Shown piece after piece: positions 9,137-18,240 of a stretch of 64,000 nt of DNA; position 1 is the first letter of the stretch; every line of letters begins with the position of its first letter. This DNA comes from CAYVTZ01 sp964454685. GTDB taxonomy: Bacteria > Bacillota > Clostridia > Christensenellales > Christensenellaceae. Below the pieces are notes generated by a model. It was given only the letters and a program-made list of their open reading frames with translations, was not told the DNA's origin and made no database searches. The position numbers and the translations under genes are program-made. The stretch spans positions 44,048 through 108,047 of the forward strand of contig CAYVTZ010000007.1 in the NCBI GenBank assembly GCA_964454685.1, read 5' to 3'.

Positions 9137-10255
9137 CTATTTTTTCTTTTTGAAATACTGATAGTACGTGCATTTCAAATTACCGTTGTATAGCTTCCTG
9201 CGTTTGTCCGCCCTGGCGCCATACTTTTCCTCAAATCGTTCGTCCATCGCAATGATAAATGCCAACGTGTCCTCCAAGGGTAAAAACGCTCTGCCCATCG
9301 CTTGATAAAGCTGCGCCACCTCTTTGGCGTCACCCAAACGTTTGGCATAGGGTGGATTGGTGATGATGACGGCCGCGCGTTCCGGCTGCTCGAACGCCCG
9401 CACGTCCTTGCGCTCAAAACGGATATAATCCTGCACATCCATGTTGCGGGCATGCTCCTTTGCCAGTTCCAGCGTGGGCGTGTCTATGTCGCTTGCAAAG
9501 ATAGGCATATCCGGCTTGCGTAGCAGATCCCGCGCCATCTCGCGCATCTGTATGAAGGCCGAACGAAACACATTGCTGTAACTCTGCGCGTCAAACCCTC
9601 GTTTGATGCCCGGCGCCATGTTCGCCGCGCGCATCGCCGCCTCAATCGCAATGGTACCGCTGCCGCACAGCGGATCGTAAAAGCTGCGGTGTGTCCAGCG
9701 TGAAAGGTCGATCAATGCCGCCGCTAACGTCTCCTTCAGCGGTGCCTGCGCATTCTTCAGCCGGTATCCCCGCCGATTAAGCCCCATGCCACTGGTGTTG
9801 AGCCCAACCGTGATCTGATTCTGATAGTTGTTGATAAACACATGAAACAGATTCCCGTTTTCGGGAAAACGCTCCCGCCCGTACACCCGCTGCATCGCGC
9901 GCACAATCGCCTTTTTCGAGACCGATTGAATATCCGAAACACTCATCAGTTCGCTGCGCACGGCGTTGCCATCCACCGGAAACCGCGCATCCGAGGGCAG
10001 GAAATCCGCAAAGGGAATGCTCTCCACCCCTTCATAAAGTTCTTGAAATGTACGTGCTTCAAATTCTTTCAGCACAAGATAAACTCGATCGGCACACCGC
10101 AAAAAAACGTTTGCCTTGGCGATCCCCAGCTCATCCGCATCAAAATAGACCCGCGCGTCCTGCGCTGCAACGTTTTCCAGTTCCAGTCGCTTGAGTTCTC
10201 CCGCCAGCACGGATTCGATTCCAAATCCACACGACGCATAACAACGATATTTCAC
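9137..10255 (-). CDS. THUMP-domain rRNA/RNA methyltransferase (YpsC/RlmL-type)
   Basis: Probable class I SAM-dependent N2-guanine or related RNA methyltransferase. The first 160 residues are the ferredoxin-like plus THUMP RNA-binding part; the catalytic domain has DPLCGSGTIAIEAAMRA (SAM loop), FASDIDTPTLELA and the target-base motif ITNPPYAKRLG. At 372 residues it matches the single-domain Firmicutes form rather than the fused E. coli RlmKL. GTG start at 10255 behind GGGAGG overlaps the HD gene stop by four bases. Confidence 0.9.
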   Translation of the reverse strand: MKYRCYASCGFGIESVLAGELKRLELENVAAQDARVYFDADELGIAKANVFLRCADRVYLVLKEFEARTFQELYEGVESIPFADFLPSDARFPVDGNAVRSELMSVSDIQSVSKKAIVRAMQRVYGRERFPENGNLFHVFINNYQNQITVGLNTSGMGLNRRGYRLKNAQAPLKETLAAALIDLSRWTHRSFYDPLCGSGTIAIEAAMRAANMAPGIKRGFDAQSYSNVFRSAFIQMREMARDLLRKPDMPIFASDIDTPTLELAKEHARNMDVQDYIRFERKDVRAFEQPERAAVIITNPPYAKRLGDAKEVAQLYQAMGRAFLPLEDTLAFIIAMDERFEEKYGARADKRRKLYNGNLKCTYYQYFKKKK

Positions 10256-10932
10256 TGCACGCCTCCCGGCTTGTTCATCACCAGCCCGTTGATCACCAAT
10301 TTAAACGTGCATTTCAAAAATGCCGCACTGCGCTCGCACATCTTCATGCGCTCTAGATAAATCTGCAAAAACTCCATAGGCGTGGCATGCTCCTTCATTT
10401 TCAGCTCAAATGTAATCTGATTCTTCTCCTTGGAAACGCGCACATCCGTTTCATAAATAGACATATTCACGCGATCATGGATGTCATTCGGGTCAAACTG
10501 CCTCTTGTTGACTCGCTTTTTATAGGCATCCACTTTATCTGCAATGATCAGCGCAGCGGAAATGTCGCTGATCGGGTTTCCCGTTTCCTCGTCATGTGAT
10601 CCCACTGCGGAGCAGATGTCACAAACATCGCTGATATCCACACCAATCTTTTGCAGCTCTTCAAACAGCATCACCGCACCCGTCAACGGATGCAGTTTCC
10701 GGTTGATCATGTTCCCGACGTCATGCGTCCATCCGGCAATCTTCGCCAGTTCAATGCGACTCTCCGGATACCCCAGCTTGGAAAGAATTTCCCCTGCAAT
10801 TCGGCTGACATAGCCTACGTGGCGTGGCCCGTGATCCGTGTATCCCAGTGTCTCCAAACACGCGTTCGACTTGTTCACCAACATACTGATTTTCGGATCG
10901 CGCCGAATGATTTCGTAATTAATCTCTCCCAT
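10252..10932 (-). CDS. HD-domain metal-dependent phosphohydrolase
   Basis: A 226-residue HD-superfamily hydrolase. Metal ligands are apparent in YTDHGPRHVGYVSRIAG, GWTHDVGNMINRKLHP (the HD pair) and SAVGSHDEETG with a later IADKVDAYKKR. Substrate unknown; such proteins act on nucleotides or phosphoesters. A C-terminal beta segment of about 70 residues follows the HD core. Its start overlaps the TPR gene by 14 bases, so the two are translationally linked. Confidence 0.8.
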   Translation of the reverse strand: MGEINYEIIRRDPKISMLVNKSNACLETLGYTDHGPRHVGYVSRIAGEILSKLGYPESRIELAKIAGWTHDVGNMINRKLHPLTGAVMLFEELQKIGVDISDVCDICSAVGSHDEETGNPISDISAALIIADKVDAYKKRVNKRQFDPNDIHDRVNMSIYETDVRVSKEKNQITFELKMKEHATPMEFLQIYLERMKMCERSAAFLKCTFKLVINGLVMNKPGGVQ

Positions 10933-12631
10933 CGTTTTCCCCTTCTTTATGCTTCCACTCTGCGTAAGCGCGCAATATGATCTTCGTAATTTCCCGCACC
11001 ACGCTTTCCTTGGTCATAAAGTCCCGTGCAATGTGGTCGATGTCCGCTTCCCGCTCCTCTAGCTCCAGCGCCGCCACTACAACCGCAGCCGCATACTGGC
11101 TCACATCCTGCATGATAAAGACGCAAATCTCATCCTTGGACGCAAGCTGCGCCACTTCTTCCGCCCGCGCCTCCACTTGCGCATCATAGGCATAATGCGC
11201 ATAGTTTTGCACCGCTTCCAAAACAGCAGTCAGTTCCCGGCTCTGCGCCCCCGGCAGCACCGGATTCACGCGCATTTCCACAATGGAGCCGCCCATGTTT
11301 ACCACATACGGTTCGGGCACGTGTATGCGGCTAAGCAGCATCACAATTTCACTTTTCATCTCGTCCGGCTGGTTTCCCTTGAGCAGGTACCGCTGCAAAA
11401 CGGCAACCGCCTTTTCATCTGCAAACCGCGTCAAAATTTCGGCCACCGAGCGCTTCATGAAATTGTCGCCGCAGTAAAGCCCCCACAGCAGCACTTCCTG
11501 CAAGCGCTTTTCAGATTGCCACTGCGTCAGGATTTCCTCTTCTGTTTTTTCCAGACATTGATTCAGATAGGCAATGCGGTTGCGCACCTCGTCGTTCGGC
11601 ACCTGATACACATAACGCAGCTTTTGAAACTGCGTATCGTCCTCCTGCATCGCCTTCGCCAAAGAGAAGTAGTATGCCGCAACACTGTCGTCCAGTTCCA
11701 GTGTCATAATGTCCGAAAAGAAGCGCATTGCCCTGCCGTAATGATGCAGATTGTAGTTTGCAATCGCGGTGCAAAACAACAGTTTTTCATCGTATGGGCT
11801 GGTTTTCAGCAAATTATTGAGGTAAGGCAGCGCCTTTTCGTCCTCACCCACCTCGCACAATGTCGTCGCCACCTTGTAAAGCTGCTCCGGCTCGTCAGAT
11901 TTCACACTCATAATTTCACGAACCAGCGCGTCTCGCTCCTCTTGAAACCCTGACTCCTGCAAAAAGATTGCCAGATTGCAGCGCGCATGTAAATTATCCG
12001 GCGCGCGTTTCAGCACCGCACGCGCCGTTTCAATCGCCTCATCCAGCCGTTGCAAACAATAATAGCACAAGGAAAGATTGTTCTGCGCAAACAAAAAATC
12101 CTCAGAATCCGCTTCAATCCGCTGCAAAACTTCTGCCGCTTTCTGATAGTCCCCCACATCCAGCAGCCGTTTTCCCTCTTCAGCGCGCTTTTGCGCATCC
12201 AGCACTTTTACATCTTCCAGCAGAAAATCCTGTAATTCCTCCGTTTCGTCATACAAAAACAAAAATTCCTCTGCATATTCTCGGTATTCTCCGTCCGGTT
12301 CAATGTCAATGTACTTTTCAAAGCAGAGCTTTGCTCGTTCCAAATTGTTTTGACCTACAAAATTGCAGCCCAGCCCAAACATACATTCACCGATGTAATC
12401 CGACCGCCGGAACACCAGCTCCATCAAAATCTGGCTGGATTCCTCGTAGCGCATCAGCTCCGTCAGCGCCTCGGCAAGCGAAAGCAAATATTCCTCGTTC
12501 TTGGGTTCCTTCTCCACCGCTTTGCGCAACAAAGGAAGTGCGCCCAAATAGTCCGATTTATCCATCATCTTTTGCGCTGTGTCATAATAAAACTGCGCCG
12601 GACGGTCAAATGTTATGATTTTATCGTTCAT
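10919..12631 (-). CDS. Tetratricopeptide repeat protein
   Basis: A 570-residue soluble protein of unknown function. TPR units are clear in the first 350 residues (for example YLGALPLLRKAVEKEPKNEEY and LDEAIETARAVLKRAPDNLHA). The remaining 200 residues are helical and more divergent. No signal peptide or membrane helix is visible, so it is likely a cytoplasmic scaffold. It lies between hslO and the HD hydrolase with overlaps at both ends. The ribosome binding site is weak, suggesting translation coupled to hslO. Confidence 0.75.
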   Translation of the reverse strand: MNDKIITFDRPAQFYYDTAQKMMDKSDYLGALPLLRKAVEKEPKNEEYLLSLAEALTELMRYEESSQILMELVFRRSDYIGECMFGLGCNFVGQNNLERAKLCFEKYIDIEPDGEYREYAEEFLFLYDETEELQDFLLEDVKVLDAQKRAEEGKRLLDVGDYQKAAEVLQRIEADSEDFLFAQNNLSLCYYCLQRLDEAIETARAVLKRAPDNLHARCNLAIFLQESGFQEERDALVREIMSVKSDEPEQLYKVATTLCEVGEDEKALPYLNNLLKTSPYDEKLLFCTAIANYNLHHYGRAMRFFSDIMTLELDDSVAAYYFSLAKAMQEDDTQFQKLRYVYQVPNDEVRNRIAYLNQCLEKTEEEILTQWQSEKRLQEVLLWGLYCGDNFMKRSVAEILTRFADEKAVAVLQRYLLKGNQPDEMKSEIVMLLSRIHVPEPYVVNMGGSIVEMRVNPVLPGAQSRELTAVLEAVQNYAHYAYDAQVEARAEEVAQLASKDEICVFIMQDVSQYAAAVVVAALELEEREADIDHIARDFMTKESVVREITKIILRAYAEWKHKEGENDGRD

Positions 12632-13517
12632 CCGTACTCTTTTCTTTTGCGTTGCGAATCAATTCCGTCAGTTCTTCGCCCGAAAATTGATATTTTTTAT
12701 TGCAGAAGCGACAGACAACCTCCGCGCCTCCGTCCTGTTCAATCATGTCGTCCAGTTCCGCTTCTCCCAGTGAAAGCAGCACCTGCTCCAGCCGCTGCGT
12801 GTTGCAGTCGCACAGCAGCAAGGGTCTCTCCCGCTTCAGCACCGTCAGGCTCTCTCCAAACAGATTCTGTAATACCTGCTCAACCGGTTCAGAAAACATA
12901 AACAATGCAAAATTGGCAATCTGCGCAATCCGGCTCTCCACAAATTGCAGGCTTTCCTCGCTGCAACCGGGCAGCGGACGGATGATCAGCCCTCCCGCAT
13001 TGACCACGCTCATGTCCGTTTCCAGCCACGTGTTCACATATACGATAGAGTTTTGCTGTTCCGACTGCATAAAGTATTCTGCAATATCTTCCCCGATTTC
13101 CCCTGTCACCACCGGGGTTTTGCCAACATACGGCTCACGCATCCCCAGGTCTTTGATCACGGTTACAAATCCTTTTTTGCCCACCGCATCCGCAATATTA
13201 AAGGTCTGTTGCGGTGTGGGCAGCGTGTTCACGCCGGGATTATCTATGTAAGCCTTCATGTGCAGCTTCGCATTTCCCACCGCCATAATGGTTCCTGCAG
13301 GTCCGCCGCCGTTGATCATCAACGTGATTTTATCCGATTCATTTTTCAGCATGGATGCCATCATTGTTCCCGCAGCAATCATGCGCCCCAATGCAATCGT
13401 CCCCACCGGCATCGTTTCATGGATCACGCGGGCTTGCTCCACCATGTGTGATACATCGCAGGCACATACCGCAACTTCGTCGTTGATCAATGCCTTCACT
13501 AATATGTCTTGTCTCAT
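12621..13517 (-). CDS. hslO: Redox-regulated chaperone Hsp33
   Basis: Holdase activated by oxidation of a zinc centre. The four zinc cysteines are seen as LLLCDCNTQ and VVCRFCNKKY in the C-terminal domain; the N-terminal domain carries GTIALGRMIAAGTMMASMLK and the GEIGEDIAEYF segment. The ATG at 13517 (MRQDILVKAL) has AAAGGA seven bases upstream and gives 298 residues; an in-frame extension to 13538 lacks a site. Confidence 0.97.
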   Translation of the reverse strand: MRQDILVKALINDEVAVCACDVSHMVEQARVIHETMPVGTIALGRMIAAGTMMASMLKNESDKITLMINGGGPAGTIMAVGNAKLHMKAYIDNPGVNTLPTPQQTFNIADAVGKKGFVTVIKDLGMREPYVGKTPVVTGEIGEDIAEYFMQSEQQNSIVYVNTWLETDMSVVNAGGLIIRPLPGCSEESLQFVESRIAQIANFALFMFSEPVEQVLQNLFGESLTVLKRERPLLLCDCNTQRLEQVLLSLGEAELDDMIEQDGGAEVVCRFCNKKYQFSGEELTELIRNAKEKSTDER

Positions 13518-14263
13518 TTGATATCCTTTCTTGCACAAAACTGAATCCGCTGGCTCTCAGGCTGCGGCGCATCCAGTGTAAACGCTTCGTAGCAATCGCA
13601 CTGCACAAACCCCGCGCGACTTAGGTGTTCCATAATCTCATCATGCTCCCATGCGCGTTGTATATGTGTTTCTTCATACTTATTATAAACCGCACCCTTC
13701 GCTAAAAACATGGTCACATCCATCTGCACGCACTTCGACTGTGCATCATAATTGTTTTGCCAAAACACGGTACGCTCCGGCGCGTCATCGAAAAAAAACT
13801 CTCCATCCAGCACCGACTTGATTTTATATGCCGAGCTGATATCAAATAAAAAACAGCCCTGATCGCTCAAATTATCGTGCACCTGCCGAAAAAAAGTCTG
13901 CAATTTCTGCTCATCCGTCAGGTAGTTCACGCCATCACAGACGCACAGCGCCACATCGCAGGGCTTTTCCAGTACAAATTCTGTCATGTCGGCACAAATC
14001 AATCGCACACCGCGCATTCCCGCACACTTCTCACGCGCCTGCATCAGCATTTCTTCGGATCGATCCACTGCAATCCACTCCGCACGCGTCGCAGCGGCCA
14101 ACCGCTGTGTGATGTTGCCTGTGCCACAGGCATATTCCAGTGCGCGGCGCACCCCGCGCGGTATCAGTTTCCGTAAATATTGCGCCCATGCATCATAATC
14201 CACATCGCGCATAAAATGATCATAGGCCTGCGCAAGACCTTCATACGCTTCACGCACAGTCAA
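13514..14263 (-). CDS. Class I SAM-dependent methyltransferase
   Basis: A 249-residue methyltransferase of unknown substrate. The SAM-binding loop reads LEYACGTGNITQRLA, followed by the acidic strand end WIAVDRSEEML and CDVALCVCDGVNYL. The start is probably TTG at 14263, overlapping the stop of the M20 gene; GTG at 14257 is an alternative. Similar genes of the SAM-binding YqeM/CmoA-like type are common in Firmicutes, but the exact subgroup cannot be fixed here. Confidence 0.8.
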   Translation of the reverse strand: MTVREAYEGLAQAYDHFMRDVDYDAWAQYLRKLIPRGVRRALEYACGTGNITQRLAAATRAEWIAVDRSEEMLMQAREKCAGMRGVRLICADMTEFVLEKPCDVALCVCDGVNYLTDEQKLQTFFRQVHDNLSDQGCFLFDISSAYKIKSVLDGEFFFDDAPERTVFWQNNYDAQSKCVQMDVTMFLAKGAVYNKYEETHIQRAWEHDEIMEHLSRAGFVQCDCYEAFTLDAPQPESQRIQFCARKDIK

Positions 14264-15392
14264 TCACCCGTAAAAAATATTCTACCCCATTCATCATCAC
14301 CGCTTCATCAAAGGAAAAGCGGCCGGAATGCAGCGGCTCCTGATGCTGCTCATCCAAGCACCCTAAAAAAGCAAACACACCGCCCGTCGCCTTCTGGTAA
14401 AAAGAAAAGTCCTCCGCAATCGACATCGCCTGCGCCTGCACCCATTCCGTTGCTGTAAAGCGCGCCCGCGCCGCTTCCGTCAGCGCCGCATCGTTTACAA
14501 CCGGCGGGTAGCCCGAAACACGATTCATCCAACATTGCACACCATATTGCAGCTCCAGTCCCCGCAACATCTCCTGCATCCGTTGCAAAATCAAGTCCGA
14601 AACCGATTCCTCATAACTGCGAATGGTCGCCTTGAGGCTCACACGGTCACAAACCACATTGCGCGCGCTCCCCCCTTCGATCTTGCCGATGGACAGTACG
14701 CCCATCAACGTAGGATCGACATTGCGCGAAACAATCGTCTGCGCGTTCAGCACAAAGCTTGCCGCCGCCACCAGCGCATCGATCCCGTCCTGCGGCAGCG
14801 CTCCGTGGCTGCCCCGACCTTTGATTGTGATGTCCACATCGTTGACGCTCGCCATCAGCGTGCCGCTTTTGCAGGCTACCACACCTTTGGGAAAGTAGGG
14901 GCTGATGTGCAGCCCGTAAATTTCATCCACCACAGGGTCTTTCAGCGCGCCCGCCTCAATCATCGGACGTGCGCCGCCCGTTGTTTCCTCAGCCGGTTGG
15001 AACAAAAACACAACATTCTTTTTGCGCTGCACCATCTCGCTGACCATCTTCGCACAAACCAGCGCCATCGCCATGTGCGCATCGTGTCCGCAGGCGTGCA
15101 TGTAACCCTCGTGTAACGACTTGTACGGCACCTCGTTGCACTCGCATACCGGCAGCGCATCCATGTCCGCCCGCACCGCCACCGTTTTCGTTGCATTCGG
15201 CGCATAAAAAACGGCCTTGATCCCCATATCGCCAATGGTTGCCAGCACATCCGGTTGCAGCTCCTGTAAATATTGCATCACAAACTCATGCGTTTTGGGG
15301 ATCGCAAACCCGGTTTCGGGGATGCGGTGCAACCCGCGGCGCAGCTCTGACAGCAGTGACTCCTGCGTTTTAATCTGATCGCGTACCTTCAT
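14250..15392 (-). CDS. M20-family amidohydrolase (N-acyl amino acid hydrolase type)
   Basis: Zinc- or manganese-dependent amidohydrolase releasing amino acids from N-acyl or related amides. Seen: LRRGLHRIPETGF, VAVRADMDALPV, the metal motif MHACGHDAHMAMAL, FLFQPAEETTGGARPMIEAG and YGLHISPYFPKG. Start chosen at ATG 15392 (MKVRDQ) because it has AGGAAAC, and because the upstream ATG at 15425 would lie at or before the transcription start predicted from the promoter at 15429-15457; this gives 380 residues. Placed next to the lysine genes it might be an N-acetyl-diaminopimelate deacetylase, but the sequence alone does not separate that from other M20D enzymes. Confidence 0.85.
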   Translation of the reverse strand: MKVRDQIKTQESLLSELRRGLHRIPETGFAIPKTHEFVMQYLQELQPDVLATIGDMGIKAVFYAPNATKTVAVRADMDALPVCECNEVPYKSLHEGYMHACGHDAHMAMALVCAKMVSEMVQRKKNVVFLFQPAEETTGGARPMIEAGALKDPVVDEIYGLHISPYFPKGVVACKSGTLMASVNDVDITIKGRGSHGALPQDGIDALVAAASFVLNAQTIVSRNVDPTLMGVLSIGKIEGGSARNVVCDRVSLKATIRSYEESVSDLILQRMQEMLRGLELQYGVQCWMNRVSGYPPVVNDAALTEAARARFTATEWVQAQAMSIAEDFSFYQKATGGVFAFLGCLDEQHQEPLHSGRFSFDEAVMMNGVEYFLRVIDCA

Positions 15393-15428
15393 GTTTCCTC
15401 GTTCCAATCCGTAATCTTTTCCCATAAT

Positions 15429-15457
15429 ATCATACTATTTTATCGTCAAATTATCAA
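15429..15457 (-). promoter_or_regulatory. Sigma-A-type promoter for the M20 gene
   Basis: TTGATA (15452-15457) and TATGAT (15429-15434) on the minus strand with exactly 17 bases between. The predicted transcript starts about 30 bases before the ATG at 15392. Confidence 0.65.
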
Positions 15458-15662
15458 GAGTTATCCGCATTCGTAATATACATTCCAAGTTCAAACGTCC
15501 GATCGTTTGGGTTGCAATGCAGCGCTCGCTTCACTTTTCAGTCGAAACGTGCCTGTCAGTTTGGCAGGTCTTGCCCATCTGTACTTCCATATTCTTCCCT
15601 GACATTCCTGCATTTTTCACGCCACAAGTTTTCTTCACACGCCGCCTTTTCCAACAAAACTA

Positions 15663-15691
15663 TTTACAGACCGCAAGATGTATTGTATAAT
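15663..15691 (+). promoter_or_regulatory. Sigma-A-type promoter of the asd-dapA-dapB operon
   Basis: TTTACA (15663-15668) and consensus TATAAT (15686-15691) with a 17-base spacer, placing the transcript start just before the lysine riboswitch. The roughly 205 bases between this promoter and the divergent M20 promoter hold nothing else I can identify. Confidence 0.8.
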
Positions 15692-15703
15692 AAGCACAAT
15701 TCA

Positions 15704-15885
15704 ATAGGTCAGAGGCGCGTCATCGCATCAGTAAAGCTTTCGCAATGGTTGTTCGGACAATCGCTTGAGCAGGGCTTGAAAGGGCTTGACGCCGAAGACA
15801 GAAAGGTTCCGGGCTTTCTTGTCTGGCGGTACAGTTAAGAGCTGTGGCGCTGTCACCACGGCGTGGTGGAGCACTGATACACCTT
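15704..15885 (+). promoter_or_regulatory. Lysine riboswitch (L-box) aptamer
   Basis: The conserved L-box blocks occur in order: AGAGGCGCG near the 5' end, an AGTAA segment, TTGAAAGGG followed by ACGCCGAAG, TCTGGCGG, GCTGTCACCAC and the closing GGTGGAGCACTGA. Spacing and pairing fit the five-helix lysine aptamer. It sits directly behind a consensus promoter and ahead of asd-dapA-dapB, the genes expected to be repressed by lysine. The P1 closing helix is short (about GTCAG with CTGAT). Confidence 0.92.
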
Positions 15886-15920
15886 CATTTTTGTTGCGGT
15901 ACTCAGTGTGCCGTTTTTTA
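15867..15920 (+). terminator. Riboswitch expression-platform terminator hairpin
   Basis: GGAGCACTGA followed by TAC pairs with GTA, one bulged C and TCAGTGTGCC, about 12 pairs, and is followed by GTTTTTTATT. The 5' arm uses the same bases as the 3' side of aptamer helix P1. The 196 bases from here to the asd start contain one further 8-pair hairpin (CAAACGTT with AACGTTTG near 15975-16005) and no gene. Confidence 0.75.
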
Positions 15921-16116
15921 TTAGGTTTCTGCCCACGCCACGGTTTTCATCGGCATGATTGAATGATAGCGCGCAAACGTTGAAATGCGTCTCAAACGTT
16001 TGGGGTTCCATCAGCCCAAATGCTATTCCATGCAAAACAGACGCGATTGTCAGGCTGAAAACGCGCAAGCGTTGAAATAATTTTAAAATGCGCCCCCGGC
16101 GCAAGAAGGAGTCAAA

Positions 16117-17130
16117 ATGAAGAAGTACAATGTAGCGGTCGTTGGTGCAACGGGTATGGTTGGCAGAAAGTTCTTGCAGGTTTTGGAAGAACGCCGGCTT
16201 CCGGTTGAAAACTATTATCTCTTTGCAAGCGCAAGAAGCGCAGGCAAAAAGGTCATGTTCATGGGCAAAGAGCACGTGATCGAAGAGCTGACCGAAACAT
16301 GCTTTGAAGGGAAAAATATTGATATCGCGCTGTTCTCTGCCGGCGGTGGCACCAGCGAGAAATTCGCCCCCTGCGCAGTCAAGGCAGGCGCGGTAGTCAT
16401 TGATAATTCCAGCGCTTGGCGCATGAAAGAAGATGTGCCGCTGGTGGTTCCGGAGGTAAATCCGCAGGATATCGCATGGAATCACGGCATCATCGCCAAT
16501 CCCAACTGCTCCACCATTCAGGCAATGGTCGCGCTCAAACCGCTGCACGACAAATACAAAATCAAGCGCATTGTGTATTCTACGTATCAGGCAGTTTCAG
16601 GCGCAGGCATGGGCGGCTATTCCGATTTGGAAAACGGCGTCAAAGGCGAAGCGCCGCAAAAGTTTGCTTATCCCATCTTCGGCAATGTCATCCCGCAGAT
16701 CGATGTGTTTGATGAGGATGATTATACCAAAGAAGAAATCAAAATGATCAAAGAAACCAAGAAGATTCTGGGTGACGATTCCCTGCGCATCACGGCAACA
16801 ACGGTTCGCGTTCCGGTGTTCCACGGTCACAGCGAGTCCATCAATTTGGAATTTGAAAAAGATTTCGATCTTGCGGAGCTGAAGCAGACGCTGGCGGATT
16901 TCCCCGGTATCATCGTGTGCGACAGTGCGCCACAAGGTCAGGGCAAAGGCGAATATCCCATGCCCATCGATGCGCAGGAAAAGGATGAAGTGTTCGTCGG
17001 CAGAATCCGCCGCGATCGCTCTGTACAAAGCGGTGTAAACCTTTGGGTCGTCGCAGACAACATCCGTAAAGGCGCAGCTACAAACGCAGTTCAGATTGCG
17101 CAAAAATGGATTGAAATGCAAGAAAAATAA
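16117..17130 (+). CDS. asd: Aspartate-semialdehyde dehydrogenase
   Basis: Reduces aspartyl phosphate to aspartate semialdehyde, the branch point for lysine, threonine and methionine. The NADP-binding start VAVVGATGMVGRKFLQVLEE, the active-site cysteine in GIIANPNCSTIQAM, the SGAGMGG loop and the VPVFHGHSESINLEF histidine are all present in 337 residues. ATG at 16117 has AAGGAG. First gene of the riboswitch-controlled operon; no aspartokinase gene is in the window. Confidence 0.97.
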   Translation: MKKYNVAVVGATGMVGRKFLQVLEERRLPVENYYLFASARSAGKKVMFMGKEHVIEELTETCFEGKNIDIALFSAGGGTSEKFAPCAVKAGAVVIDNSSAWRMKEDVPLVVPEVNPQDIAWNHGIIANPNCSTIQAMVALKPLHDKYKIKRIVYSTYQAVSGAGMGGYSDLENGVKGEAPQKFAYPIFGNVIPQIDVFDEDDYTKEEIKMIKETKKILGDDSLRITATTVRVPVFHGHSESINLEFEKDFDLAELKQTLADFPGIIVCDSAPQGQGKGEYPMPIDAQEKDEVFVGRIRRDRSVQSGVNLWVVADNIRKGAATNAVQIAQKWIEMQEK

Positions 17131-17343
17131 GTGCCGGAGCCGCAGAAGTGTGCGTCAGACCGGCAATGAAAAGCAGCAGGTCTCTTCCCCATCCATTTGC
17201 GTATCGCGCTGTTCTCGCATCGTCGTGCGTTTTGCGCGCCGGCGCGCAGTATCCCTGTCCATATTCTACGGGCAGGAAACGTGAAGCTTTGCTGTGGTCA
17301 AGCGCTTGCTGCTTGGTCAGCAGACCGAAAAGGAGTTTTAAAC

Positions 17344-18222
17344 ATGATTTTTACTGGTTCGGGTGTTGCGCTGTCAACGCCATTTACAGATCAAGGCGTC
17401 GATTACGATACCTTTGAAAAATTGATTGAGTTTCAGATCGAAAATGGTAGCGACGCGTTGATCGTGCTGGGCACGACCGGTGAGCCGTGCACCATGAGCG
17501 AGGCAGAAAAGGCAGAAGCCATTCAATTTGTGGTGCGGCAGGCAAAGGGTCGCATTCCCGTGATCGCAGGTGTCGGCGGCAACTGCACACAGCACTGCAT
17601 CGACAGCGCAAAGCAAGCGCACGATCTTGGCGCAAACGGCGTGCTTGCCGTCACACCTTATTACAACAAATGCACCAGCGCGGGAATGATTGCGCATTTT
17701 ACTGCCATTGCAGATGCAACGCCGCTCAGCGTCGTGTTGTATAACGTTCCCTCTCGGACGGGCAACAATATGACTCCTGCTGTATTTCGTGAGTTGTGTC
17801 AGCATCAGAATATCAGCGCAGTCAAGGAAGCCAGCGGCAGCATCTCTCAAATTGCGGAGTTTGCCCGCATCGCACGCGGCACCGATACGCAAATTCTCAG
17901 CGGTAACGACGACCAAGTCGTTCCGCTGCTCTCGTTGGGCGGCACTGGCGTCATTTCGGTGCTTGCAAACATTATGCCGCGTTATATGCACGATATGGTA
18001 GAAAGCTATTTGAATGGCAATACCGCAAAAGCCACGCAAATGCAGCTGGATGTATTGCCGCTGGCAAACGCGTTGTTTGTAGAGGTCAACCCCATTCCGG
18101 TCAAGACCGCATTACGACAAATGGGCTTTGCAATGGGCACGTTGCGTCTGCCCTTGTGTGAAATGGCGCAGGCAAACCTTGATTTGCTGCTGCGCGAAAT
18201 GAAAGCGTTTGATTTGGTCTAA
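17344..18222 (+). CDS. dapA: 4-hydroxy-tetrahydrodipicolinate synthase
   Basis: Condenses pyruvate with aspartate semialdehyde, the first lysine-specific step. The 292-residue barrel shows LIVLGTTGEPCTMSEAEK, VLAVTPYYNKCTSAG, the YNVPSRTGNNM tyrosine region and the Schiff-base lysine in ISAVKEASGS. ATG at 17344 has AAAGGAG; the frame is open further upstream but without homology. The 213 bases after asd contain GC-rich inverted segments (such as GCGCGCCGGCGCGC) but no gene. Confidence 0.97.
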   Translation: MIFTGSGVALSTPFTDQGVDYDTFEKLIEFQIENGSDALIVLGTTGEPCTMSEAEKAEAIQFVVRQAKGRIPVIAGVGGNCTQHCIDSAKQAHDLGANGVLAVTPYYNKCTSAGMIAHFTAIADATPLSVVLYNVPSRTGNNMTPAVFRELCQHQNISAVKEASGSISQIAEFARIARGTDTQILSGNDDQVVPLLSLGGTGVISVLANIMPRYMHDMVESYLNGNTAKATQMQLDVLPLANALFVEVNPIPVKTALRQMGFAMGTLRLPLCEMAQANLDLLLREMKAFDLV

Positions 18223-18240
18223 CAGAGATAGAGGAGTATC

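Noticed and set aside
15512..15838. Plus-strand open frame of 108 codons before asd
   Set aside because: It runs through the promoter and riboswitch core, so the sequence is explained by conserved RNA instead.
17131..17343. Second riboswitch between asd and dapA
   Set aside because: There are GC-rich inverted segments, but no conserved motif of a known class and no terminator with a T-run.
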